A stretch of DNA of 7,537 nt from Candidatus Margulisiibacteriota bacterium (GTDB lineage Bacteria; Margulisbacteria; WOR-1; JAKLHX01). Both the position numbers and the translations under genes were made by a program. Shown one piece after another: positions 1-7,067 of this stretch; the stretch's first letter is position 1, and every line of letters starts with the position of its first letter. The notes below the pieces were generated by a model that was given only the letters and a program-made list of their open reading frames with translations, did not search any database and was not told the DNA's origin. The stretch is taken from the NCBI GenBank assembly GCA_022709925.1, contig JAKLHX010000052.1, positions 1 to 7,537 of the forward strand, given 5' to 3'.

Positions 1-1
1 C

Positions 2-874
2 AAAATAGCCTGGAATAACATGTATTCGGCCTTCTTTGTGCCTGATGAGAAGATGGCGGACAAGGCAAGAAAACTGAAAGTCCAGGAAGAAAAAATATTT
101 GTCGTCGGAGACCTGATGGTCGACGCTGTATCTTTGGACGGACAACAAAAAAATAAAGAGAATTTCACGATAACCCTTATGCCTGGCAGCAGGCCTGCCC
201 ATTTAAGGTTCCTGGCTCCTTTCTTTTTAAAAGTCGCGGACCTTATAAAAGAGGAACGGCCTGACATAACCCTTGTTTTCGGACTTTCTCCTTACAGCAA
301 CCCGCTAAAGCTTGAAGAATACGTCTCTTCGGACAAGATGAAAAATGAAGACAAGAAAGACGGGACTTACGGAAGGCTGGAAATGATAGACGGAAAGAAA
401 TACATAAGTTCGGCCAAAGGCACAAAAGTACTTATAATAGAAAAGAATCCTAGCGAGGCGATCAGGGCGGCAGACCTTATGATAACCATCCCCGGGACTA
501 ATACGGCGGAAGCCGCCGCCATGGGATGTCCGATGCTTGTTGTCATACCTTTCAATAAACCGGAAGCCTATATCTTTGACGGATTGGCCGGAATGATAGG
601 GAATCTTCCTCTGATAGGCCGCCACATCAAAAAAGCCACCATAAAAATACTTAACAAAGCTAACAGACATATAGCGCTTCCCAACAGAAAAGCCGACAAA
701 ATGATCGTCCCCGAACTCCGCGGGAACCTAAGGGCCGAAGATGTGGCAAGAACGGCTCTTGAGCTGATCAAAGACCCTGCAGGGCTCGCAAGTATGGGCA
801 AGGAACTGAAGGACGTAATGGGCCCGGGGGGCGCGTCCGATAAGATAGCGGGACAGATCGCAACACTCCTGTAA
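2..874 (+). CDS. LpxB-like (lipid-A-disaccharide synthase family) glycosyltransferase, 5' partial
   Basis: The reading frame is open to the left edge (first whole codon at base 2), so the N-terminus is missing; the ATG at 20 is internal. About 290 residues are visible, against roughly 380 for LpxB, so about 100 are lost. LpxB joins UDP-2,3-diacylglucosamine to lipid X at the inner membrane. Counting from the Met at base 20, LpxB-like marks are: a VGDLMVD turn near 29-35 (in place of VGHPLLD), the PGSR loop at 55-58 followed by a Leu/Pro-rich helix, GTNTAEAA at 159-166 followed by a GCPMLVV strand, and the C-terminal LPN (220-222) and VPEL (230-233) pair. Two regions differ from LpxB as I know it: a charged stretch at about 100-135, and a longer hydrophobic/basic stretch at about 184-217 between the GCPMLVV strand and LPN that could touch the membrane. 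The C-terminus (MGKEL...GPGGASDKIA) resembles that of the LpxB-related protein two genes downstream. The family is clear; whether the substrate is true lipid A is not. Confidence 0.8.
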   Translation, partial: KIAWNNMYSAFFVPDEKMADKARKLKVQEEKIFVVGDLMVDAVSLDGQQKNKENFTITLMPGSRPAHLRFLAPFFLKVADLIKEERPDITLVFGLSPYSNPLKLEEYVSSDKMKNEDKKDGTYGRLEMIDGKKYISSAKGTKVLIIEKNPSEAIRAADLMITIPGTNTAEAAAMGCPMLVVIPFNKPEAYIFDGLAGMIGNLPLIGRHIKKATIKILNKANRHIALPNRKADKMIVPELRGNLRAEDVARTALELIKDPAGLASMGKELKDVMGPGGASDKIAGQIATLL

Positions 875-875
875 A

Positions 876-884
876 TGCTATAAT
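876..884 (+). promoter_or_regulatory. Possible extended -10 promoter (TGCTATAAT) before the ABC exporter
   Basis: The gap between the first gene and the exporter holds TGCTATAAT, a perfect match to the extended -10 consensus TGnTATAAT. No good -35 hexamer stands 16 to 18 bases upstream, which extended -10 promoters often do not need. The hexamer ends at 884 and the ATG is at 892, so the expected start of transcription falls at about 891-892 and the message would have almost no leader. The exporter lacks a clear Shine-Dalgarno sequence, which fits leaderless or coupled translation. It may instead be a chance match in an A+T-rich gap inside a longer operon. Confidence 0.35.
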
Positions 885-891
885 TAAGACC

Positions 892-2655
892 ATGAAACTG
901 CTTTCCCGGCTGCTTTCCTATATTAAGCCCTACACAAAAGAGCTGATGATGGCTTTGCTGTGCATGCTCATATTTTCGCTTTGCAATATCGCCGTAATGC
1001 CGCTGGTGAGCAAAATATCTTCGGCGGTCGGAGCAAAAGATTTTGCCAGAATAAATATCCTCATAGGGATAACGCTCGCGTTGTTCTTCATAAAAGGGCT
1101 GTTCCAGTACGGACAGGGGTATCTCGCTTCGTTCATAGGACAACGGGTCGTCACGGACCTCCGCATACAAACTTTCAAACATCTCCAGGACCTGTCACTT
1201 GATTTTTACGCAAAATGGAAGACCGGAGAGATCATGTCCCGCACGATCAATGATATCTCGAACATACAGCTTGCCATAGTGGTCATATCCACAGAGATAA
1301 TACCGCAGATGCTTACGCTTATCGGAGTGCTTGGATATCTGCTGTATCTCAATTGGAGGCTTACATTGCTTGCACTTTTGATAACACCCGTGTTCGTGTT
1401 CGCGATCACGAAGTTCGGCCAGGAAATGAGAGAGATAGGCAGGAATGCGCAGAAAAAAATAGCGGACATATCCAACCTGCTCCAGGAAACGATAACAGGA
1501 GCAAGGATCGTCAAATCCTTCACAATGGAATCCCACGAGATAAAGAAGTTCAAAAAAGAAGCGGAACACAGCTTTGACTGGTCCATGAAAGAGGCCCAAA
1601 TAGACACAACCCAAAAACCAATAATGGGATTCTTGCAGGTCGTGGCTGTCGTCGTGGTCATCTGGTTCGGCTGTTTTGAGGTCATAAACGGCAGGCTCAA
1701 TCCTTCCGATCTTATCGCCTTCTTCGCCGGAGCATTCCTGTTGATAGATCCGATAATAGTCATTTCCAAGATAAATACGACGATCCAGAAAGCTTTGTCC
1801 TCAGCTGAGAGGATATTCGAAGTGATCGACATACAACCGTCGGTCAAAGAAAGGCCTGATGCGGCCGCCATGCCTCAAATAAAAGGAGCTGTGAAGTTTT
1901 CAGGAATAAGCTTTTCATACGGCAAAGGCGGAGAGGTCCTTTCCGGAATAGACCTTTCGGCAGATCCCGGAGAAATAATCGCCATAGTCGGACCTTCCGG
2001 TGCAGGGAAGACAACATTCGTTAACCTAATCCCGAGGTTCTACGATCCAACCCAAGGCTCGGTATCCATCGACGGCAGGGATATAAAAGACTTCACGCTT
2101 GACAGTCTTAGGAAACAGATCGGTATAGTCCCTCAAGACACGATACTTTTCAGCGGGACCATAAAGGACAATATAAAATACGGAAAGATGGATGCGACTG
2201 ACGAAGAGATAATAGCAGCCGCGACGCTTGCCAATGCTCATGATTTCATAACGACCCTTCCGAAAAGCTACGATACCGAGGTCGGCGAAAGAGGAGCGCT
2301 TCTCTCCGGAGGGCAAAGACAGCGGATAGCGATAGCAAGAGCCATTCTGAGAAATCCTGCGATCCTTATACTCGACGAAGCGACTTCTTCCTTGGATACG
2401 GAATCAGAGAGACTTATACAAAATGCCCTTCAAAATCTTATTAAAGGAAGAACGACATTTGTTATCGCCCACAGACTTTCTACCGTCCAGAATGCCAGCA
2501 GGATAATAGTATTAAAGGACGGGAATATCATCGAGGAAGGCTCCCATCAGCAGTTGATCGAAAAGGACGGTTTTTATAAAAAACTTTTCGACATGCAGTT
2601 CAAACAGGATAAAAAAACACCGAAAGAAAAAGATCAGCTTAAGCTTTTATTTTGA
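892..2655 (+). CDS. msbA: MsbA-type ABC exporter (fused permease and ATPase), probable lipid/glycolipid flippase
   Basis: A 587-residue half-transporter of the usual exporter length, expected to act as an inner-membrane homodimer that flips lipid A-core or a similar lipid. Hydrophobic segments consistent with six membrane helices lie at about 17-40, 55-80, 127-152, 153-175, 245-265 and 272-295. The ATPase domain follows: A-loop Tyr343, Walker A GPSGAGKT (367-374), Q-loop Gln415, the TEVGERG loop (462-468), signature LSGGQ (471-475), Walker B ILILDE with Asp495 and catalytic Glu496, D-loop SSLD (499-502) and H-loop His527. All catalytic residues are present, so it should be active. The tail (about 570-587) is Lys-rich. 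ATG at 892 is chosen because the first coding residues already match the family start (Leu-rich, YIKPY). No clear Shine-Dalgarno is seen. It lies 17 bases after an LpxB-like gene and 1 base before an LpxB-related gene, which favours a lipid A-like cargo over drug export. The symbol rests on family resemblance plus context; general multidrug/lipid exporters look much alike. Confidence 0.88.
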   Translation: MKLLSRLLSYIKPYTKELMMALLCMLIFSLCNIAVMPLVSKISSAVGAKDFARINILIGITLALFFIKGLFQYGQGYLASFIGQRVVTDLRIQTFKHLQDLSLDFYAKWKTGEIMSRTINDISNIQLAIVVISTEIIPQMLTLIGVLGYLLYLNWRLTLLALLITPVFVFAITKFGQEMREIGRNAQKKIADISNLLQETITGARIVKSFTMESHEIKKFKKEAEHSFDWSMKEAQIDTTQKPIMGFLQVVAVVVVIWFGCFEVINGRLNPSDLIAFFAGAFLLIDPIIVISKINTTIQKALSSAERIFEVIDIQPSVKERPDAAAMPQIKGAVKFSGISFSYGKGGEVLSGIDLSADPGEIIAIVGPSGAGKTTFVNLIPRFYDPTQGSVSIDGRDIKDFTLDSLRKQIGIVPQDTILFSGTIKDNIKYGKMDATDEEIIAAATLANAHDFITTLPKSYDTEVGERGALLSGGQRQRIAIARAILRNPAILILDEATSSLDTESERLIQNALQNLIKGRTTFVIAHRLSTVQNASRIIVLKDGNIIEEGSHQQLIEKDGFYKKLFDMQFKQDKKTPKEKDQLKLLF

Positions 2656-2656
2656 C

Positions 2657-3739
2657 ATGAAGATACTTTTCATAACTAACGGGCACGGGGAAGACACTAT
2701 CGCTGCCAGGATAATCAAAGAGCTGGCCGGCGAAGATATTTCCGTGATGCCCATAGTCGGCGACGGAAAGACCTTTGAATCCCTGCCTTTCAAAGTAAAC
2801 ATCCTGGGCCCCAGGAAAAAGCTCCCCAGCGGCGGGTTCATATATCAAAGCTTCACAAATATGCTGAAAGATGTCTTCGCCGGGCTTGCGGGCAACACTA
2901 TCGAACAGATAAAAGCCCTGCGCGCATTGCGCAGTAAATTTGACCTGGTCGTAGCCGTAGGCGATATCGTGCCGATAGTAGGCGCGATGATGACAAAGAC
3001 CAAATTCATGTTCGTAGGCTGCGCAAAATCGGACTATTACGATTACAGCTATACTCCTTGGGAGAAGTATTTTCTAAAGAAATATTGCTCGCTTTGTTTT
3101 CCAAGGGACCTAAAAACGCACGAAGATCTCTCCAAAGCCGGGATAAAGTCATTCTATGCGGGCAATCCCATGATGGATTGTTTTACGGTCACAGGCGATA
3201 AATTGGGGATAAAAGACGGGACCGCGGTCATCGGCATCCTTCCGGGCACAAGGGATGATGCGGCCATGAACATGGAAGATATAACGGCCGCCGCAGAAGA
3301 GATCAACAAAACAGCAAAAAACATATTCTTTCTTGTAGCGGCATCACCTTCTGCCGATACTTCTAAGTTCAAAACAGTGGAAAACATGAAGATATACAAG
3401 GACCGGTTCGGAGATATATTGGCACTGTCAGAGATCGTTATAGGACTTTCCGGGACAGGGAACGAACAGGCCGCCGGAATGGGAAGGCCCGTACTGGCTT
3501 TTCCCGGCAGAGGGGTCCAATACACTGCTTCTTTTGCCAGAAGGCAGACCCAGCTTCTTGGTAAAGCACTTCTCCTTGCAAAGAACGAACCGAAAGATAT
3601 CGCGGCAAAAGCCTGTGAACTTCTGAAGGACAAAAAAAAGAGAGATGAAATGGGAAAAACAGGGATCGAAAGAATGGGCGGACCGGGAGCAAGCAAAAAA
3701 ATAGCGGAAACAATAAAAAATGATGCACATAGGATATAA
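2657..3739 (+). CDS. Lipid-A-disaccharide synthase-related protein (second LpxB-like GT-B protein)
   Basis: A complete 360-residue protein that matches from memory the 'lipid-A-disaccharide synthase-related' family (TIGR03492 type, known from cyanobacteria and Deinococcus), which is distinct from classical LpxB. Signature stretches are: ITNGHGED at 6-13 in the first strand, LPSGGF at 56-61, VAVGDIVPI at 99-107, FVGCAKSDYY at 119-128, FPRDLKTHEDL at 148-158, GNPMMD at 169-174, LPGTRDDA at 195-202 and LSGTGNEQAAGMGRPV at 264-279. The end (GGPGASKKIA, 341-350) resembles the end of the LpxB-like gene at 2-874. The exact reaction of this family is not established; a GT-B transferase acting on a lipid or lipid-linked sugar is likely. 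The ATG comes 1 base after the exporter stop with no evident Shine-Dalgarno, so translation is probably coupled. Its 3' end overlaps the next gene by 20 bases. Confidence 0.85.
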   Translation: MKILFITNGHGEDTIAARIIKELAGEDISVMPIVGDGKTFESLPFKVNILGPRKKLPSGGFIYQSFTNMLKDVFAGLAGNTIEQIKALRALRSKFDLVVAVGDIVPIVGAMMTKTKFMFVGCAKSDYYDYSYTPWEKYFLKKYCSLCFPRDLKTHEDLSKAGIKSFYAGNPMMDCFTVTGDKLGIKDGTAVIGILPGTRDDAAMNMEDITAAAEEINKTAKNIFFLVAASPSADTSKFKTVENMKIYKDRFGDILALSEIVIGLSGTGNEQAAGMGRPVLAFPGRGVQYTASFARRQTQLLGKALLLAKNEPKDIAAKACELLKDKKKRDEMGKTGIERMGGPGASKKIAETIKNDAHRI

Positions 3740-4841
3740 CTTCCTCAGCAAGTCCGCGGACCCGATGAAGAACGCGATAAAATTCTTGTGTGACAACGAC
3801 CTGACTGATGAGCATTTAGTATTTAGATATAACAGAAAGCGCGGCAAGAAGATCGAAGCGCTGCCATGCCATGATCAGGCACTCGCAAACGTTGAATTCG
3901 ATCTCCGTTCATGGATATATGAGGAGCTTTTCCTGCCGTTCGCGATCGCGAACAACAATATCGACATATTCTATTGCCCCGGACTGAACATACCACTAAG
4001 ACAGCCTTGCAAAACGGCGGTAGCAATAACCGACCTCAACAGGCTTATGTTCCCCGATGAAAAAGAAAAAGGCCTTGAGACAAAGCTGAACTTTGATCTC
4101 CAATTGGCGGCGGCAAAAAAAGCGAACAGAATAATAACTTTCTCCCAATATTCCAAAAAGGTCATATATAAAAGACTCGGGATCCACAAAGCAAAGATCG
4201 AGGTGGTCCCCTATCCTGTAGACAAAGACTATGCGCCCATTTATTCCGATGTAAAAACCCAGCAAACGGCCTCAAGATACGGGATAGAACGGCCTTATTT
4301 CATTTATTCCGGAGGTGCCGCAAAAAGAAATAATGTAAAAGAACTGGTCGACATATTTTACGGGTTCATAAACCTGAAGAACGACTGCCTTCTTGTCATC
4401 GAAGGAGAGATCGGCAAGAACGCAAAAGACGAGATAAAAAAAATGGATGCCGACAACAGGATCGTTTTTTCCGGAAAAATCCCGGACGAGGACAAGAGCC
4501 TTCTTTTTAACGGAGCGGTCGCTTTTATAACCGCGTCGCTGCATGAAATGGCTTGCGAACAGGAGCTCAAAGCCATGGCCTGCGGCATACCGGTAATAGC
4601 ATACAACAACAGCGCAATATCCGAACTTTTCGGGCATTGCGCTGTCCTTGTCCCCTGTCATGACAAGAGCACCTTCGTAAAAGCCATGAAGGACGCTAAA
4701 GACCACCCCAATATGAGACTGCAACTGAGAGCGCTCAGCATACAGCAGTCAAAATATTTCTCCCTGGAGAACCATGCAAAAGCACTCCTTAATATATTCA
4801 AGAACATCAACAGCGAAAGTTATCACCCGGATGAAAAATAA
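3720..4841 (+). CDS. Family-4-type glycosyltransferase with degenerate catalytic motifs
   Basis: A 373-residue GT-B protein resembling family-4 (GT1 domain) transferases that build lipopolysaccharide or capsule sugars in the cytoplasm. The C-terminal domain shows IYSGGAAKRNN (195-205; the usual RKN donor loop) and AMACGIPVIAYNNSAISEL (285-303). Two usual active-site positions are changed. The His-Asp of the N-terminal domain is Thr-Asp (ITDLNRL, Thr104). In the E-x7-E motif the first Glu is kept (Glu276), but the second position is Lys284 and the GFGLPVL between them is MACEQEL. The N-terminus also lacks the Gly-rich acceptor loop seen in the next gene. The reading frame is clean, so this is not a decayed gene; it may be non-catalytic, a partner subunit, or use another donor. 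The start is ATG ATG at 3720/3723; either could be used. It overlaps the previous gene by 20 bases and the next by 11, without a strong Shine-Dalgarno. Confidence 0.8.
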   Translation: MMHIGYNFLSKSADPMKNAIKFLCDNDLTDEHLVFRYNRKRGKKIEALPCHDQALANVEFDLRSWIYEELFLPFAIANNNIDIFYCPGLNIPLRQPCKTAVAITDLNRLMFPDEKEKGLETKLNFDLQLAAAKKANRIITFSQYSKKVIYKRLGIHKAKIEVVPYPVDKDYAPIYSDVKTQQTASRYGIERPYFIYSGGAAKRNNVKELVDIFYGFINLKNDCLLVIEGEIGKNAKDEIKKMDADNRIVFSGKIPDEDKSLLFNGAVAFITASLHEMACEQELKAMACGIPVIAYNNSAISELFGHCAVLVPCHDKSTFVKAMKDAKDHPNMRLQLRALSIQQSKYFSLENHAKALLNIFKNINSESYHPDEK

Positions 4842-5925
4842 TACCAATTCATATGCTATCGAAGGCAGCGCCCTTTTCGGGAACATGGACGGGATCTCAA
4901 GCTATACCTACAATCTGATAAAACATCTGTCGGTCATAGAAAAAGAGGACAGGTTCTTTATATGGTACACGCAGGCACCGCTGTTCAGAAGAGGATTGAT
5001 CGATTTCCGCCAGCACAACATAATACACAAAAAAAGCTTCTTCCCGTTCCCGGCTATGGAAGGGCTTAAAATATTCCACGATACGGGACTGCTGATGCCG
5101 GGACCTGAAAAAAAACGCAGCAGGATAACGACGATACACGATCTCTCTTCGATACTCCTTCCTTTTTCGGGAGAAAAAGAAAAAAGGGCAATAAGGTTGA
5201 GGCTGGCGGAAGCTATAAAGACCTCCGATATCATAATAGCCCCGTCACAGAACACCAAGAGAGATCTTTTAAAACATTTCGGGGCTCCCGAAAATAAAAT
5301 AGATGTCGTATATGAAGGCGTCGGGGAAGAATTCTATCCGCAGACATCGCTTAAGTCCAGCCTGGTAAGGACCCGATATTCCATAAAAAGGCCTTACATG
5401 CTGTTCTTGGGCAAGATAAACGAAACAAAGAACGTCAGAGGCCTTCTGGAAGCATATTCACTGCTTAAATATGAATCCCCTCCTGACCTTGTGATCGCCG
5501 GTAGTTCTGACGCCCAAAGCTTTAATATAAAAAAGCTGGCCGAAGAACTGGAAATACCCAACAATGTAAAACACCTTGGATATATACCCAAAACGGATAT
5601 CCCCGCACTGATGTCAGGAGCAGAGATATTCGTATGGCCTAGCTTCTATGAAGGTTTCGGGCTCCCGGTACTGGAAGCAATGGCATGCGGAGCTCCGGTG
5701 ATATCTTCCAACAATTCTTGCATACCAGAAATAGTCGGGGATGCGGGGATCCTTGTGGACCCGGGGAATATACAAAAAATATCCGCGGCCATGAAAAAGG
5801 TCCTCGCGGACAAAGAGATGCAACTTTCCATGAAGAAAAAGAGCCTGGAAAGGTCCAAATATTTTTCGGCGAAGAAGATGGCGGCAGAAACGCTAAATAT
5901 TTACAGGAGGATATCGGCAAATTGA
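4831..5925 (+). CDS. Family-4 glycosyltransferase (GT1 domain), probable mannosyl/hexosyltransferase
   Basis: A 364-residue GT-B transferase with the full set of family-4 marks, counted from ATG 4831: EGSALFGNMDGISSYTYNL at 11-29 (first strand and Gly-rich acceptor loop), IHDLS at 102-106 with the conserved His103, LFLGKINETKN (191-201), and the E-x7-E motif from Glu274 to Glu282 inside YEGFGLPVLEAMACGAPV. It should move a hexose from a nucleotide-sugar to a lipid-linked or oligosaccharide acceptor; donor and acceptor cannot be read from sequence. The frame is open further upstream to an ATG at 4774, but the 19 extra residues lie inside the previous gene and precede the natural family start, so 4831 is preferred. 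That start overlaps the previous stop by 11 bases. No clear Shine-Dalgarno precedes it, so coupled translation is likely. Its C-terminal third resembles that of the preceding glycosyltransferase (for instance a shared SKYFS stretch), suggesting an old duplication. Confidence 0.87.
   Translation: MKNNTNSYAIEGSALFGNMDGISSYTYNLIKHLSVIEKEDRFFIWYTQAPLFRRGLIDFRQHNIIHKKSFFPFPAMEGLKIFHDTGLLMPGPEKKRSRITTIHDLSSILLPFSGEKEKRAIRLRLAEAIKTSDIIIAPSQNTKRDLLKHFGAPENKIDVVYEGVGEEFYPQTSLKSSLVRTRYSIKRPYMLFLGKINETKNVRGLLEAYSLLKYESPPDLVIAGSSDAQSFNIKKLAEELEIPNNVKHLGYIPKTDIPALMSGAEIFVWPSFYEGFGLPVLEAMACGAPVISSNNSCIPEIVGDAGILVDPGNIQKISAAMKKVLADKEMQLSMKKKSLERSKYFSAKKMAAETLNIYRRISAN
5905..5910 (+). promoter_or_regulatory. 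Strong Shine-Dalgarno (AGGAGG) that fixes a TTG start
   Basis: AGGAGG lies in the last codons of the preceding glycosyltransferase, 11 bases before the TTG at 5922. It is the best Shine-Dalgarno match in the window. It supports TTG as the start of the next gene over the in-frame ATG at 5946, which is 35 bases away and would cut off the first beta strand. Confidence 0.65.
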
Positions 5926-7067
5926 AGATATTAATTCTTGCAAGGATGACAACAGGCTTTTCAGGAGATACCGTAAACAAGAAACCTCTCGGAGGCAGCG
6001 AATCCGCGCTGTTATACTTAAGCAGAGAGCTCGCGCGGGTCGGACATAAGGTGGTCATATATAATAACTGCGGCAAAGATTCCGGTATCTTTGACGGTGT
6101 CTTTTACAGGAATTTCACCACACTGGCGGACCTTGTCGATCATTCAAAGTTCGAGGATTACGATATATTCATATCTTTCAGGGACCTGCCGGCATTTCTT
6201 TTCCCGATAAAGGCAAAAAAAAGGATCTGGTGGGGCCATGATGATTTTTCAAACGTATGGAATTACAAGGATATAAGAAAAGTCCTTGGATCAGGCTTCC
6301 TTAAGTTAGCAGGAAAACTGATAAACAAATATTGCGACGAGCTTTTCGTCGTGAGCAAATGGCTTGGCGATATATGCGTAGAAAAGGTGGGAGTAAATAG
6401 AGAGAAGATATATGAGACAAAGAACGGAGTATATCTCCCATACTTCGAGGAGCCGGCCCTTCTGCCGCGCGACCCGTATCGTTTGGTTTACACAAGCGTC
6501 CCTGCAAGAGGGCTTGATATACTTCTTGAGATCTTCCCGGAAATAAAGAAACAAGTCCCTCAAGCAACGCTCCATATATATTGCGGATGGGACCTGGGCA
6601 TGCTCAAAGACGAAGACAAAAAACTGGCCCAGTCCCTATACGATAGAACGGATCAGCCCGGAGTGGTAAGAGAAGGGACAAAGAAACATTCTGAACTGGC
6701 AAAAGAGCTGCAGATATCAAGCCTCATGTTGTACCCTAGCCATCCGGTCCCCAGAGCGGGGTTCTTCGCCGAGACTTCATGCATAGCAGCGCTTGAAGCA
6801 CAGGCCGCAGGATGCCCGGTGGTCGCCGCAAAAAGAGGGGCACTTCCCGAAAGCATAAAGGATAAAGAAACAGGGATACTCATCGACGGAGACCCCTACA
6901 GCAGCGGGTTCAAAAAGAGATTCGTCGAACAAACGGTAAAACTACTGAAGGATGGAAAAAAACTTGAGAATATGAGGACAAAAGCGGAGCAGTTCATAAA
7001 AGAAAGTTACACCTGGGATATAATAGCTAAAGAATGGACGGAAAAATTCAAGGATATGCTTAAATGA
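5922..7067 (+). CDS. Family-4-type glycosyltransferase, TTG start
   Basis: A 381-residue GT-B transferase. Counted from the TTG-initiated Met, it shows the first strand KILILARM (2-9), LGGSESA (23-29) with the usual Gly-Gly-Ser-Glu loop, WWGHDD (103-108) with conserved His106, the donor-site strand YTSVPARGLDILL (190-202), and an E-x7-E motif from Glu284 to Glu292 followed by AQAAGCPVVAAKRGALPE. The motif reads ETSCIAALE, a different subtype from the GFGLPVLE of the gene before it, so the two are not close duplicates. The role is probably sugar addition to an envelope glycan; donor and acceptor are unknown. The start is TTG at 5922, overlapping the previous TGA by four bases (TTGA) behind a strong AGGAGG. 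The frame is open far upstream, to an ATG at 5685, but those 79 residues are charged, Gly-rich and unlike any transferase start, being the previous gene read out of frame. It ends in a four-base ATGA overlap with the next gene. Confidence 0.85.
   Translation: MKILILARMTTGFSGDTVNKKPLGGSESALLYLSRELARVGHKVVIYNNCGKDSGIFDGVFYRNFTTLADLVDHSKFEDYDIFISFRDLPAFLFPIKAKKRIWWGHDDFSNVWNYKDIRKVLGSGFLKLAGKLINKYCDELFVVSKWLGDICVEKVGVNREKIYETKNGVYLPYFEEPALLPRDPYRLVYTSVPARGLDILLEIFPEIKKQVPQATLHIYCGWDLGMLKDEDKKLAQSLYDRTDQPGVVREGTKKHSELAKELQISSLMLYPSHPVPRAGFFAETSCIAALEAQAAGCPVVAAKRGALPESIKDKETGILIDGDPYSSGFKKRFVEQTVKLLKDGKKLENMRTKAEQFIKESYTWDIIAKEWTEKFKDMLK

Noticed and set aside
568..1182. A 204-codon open frame on the minus strand across the end of the first gene and the start of the exporter
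   Set aside because: It lies antisense to two well-supported genes, is rich in Ser, Arg, Pro and Cys without any recognisable motif, and crosses the gene boundary.
1206..1871. A 221-codon open frame on the minus strand inside the exporter gene
   Set aside because: It is antisense to the membrane domain; its hydrophobic look mirrors the opposite strand and no family pattern is visible.
2636..2645. The palindrome AGCTTAAGCT near the end of the exporter gene
   Set aside because: It is short, coding, and followed by only a short T-rich stretch before the next start codon; too weak for a terminator or operator.
2918..2934. A perfect inverted repeat, CTGCGC and GCGCAG around a 5-base loop
   Set aside because: It sits in the middle of a coding region (encoding ALRALRS), has no T-run after it, and six-base arms can arise by chance.
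3154..3696. A 180-codon open frame on the minus strand inside the LpxB-related gene
   Set aside because: It is a shadow of a gene with clear family motifs; its composition (Ser, Pro, Phe rich) is typical of antisense reading.
4774..4830. An upstream ATG extending the second glycosyltransferase by 19 residues
   Set aside because: The extension is inside the previous gene, does not look like a family N-terminus, and ATG 4831 gives the expected start just before the first strand.
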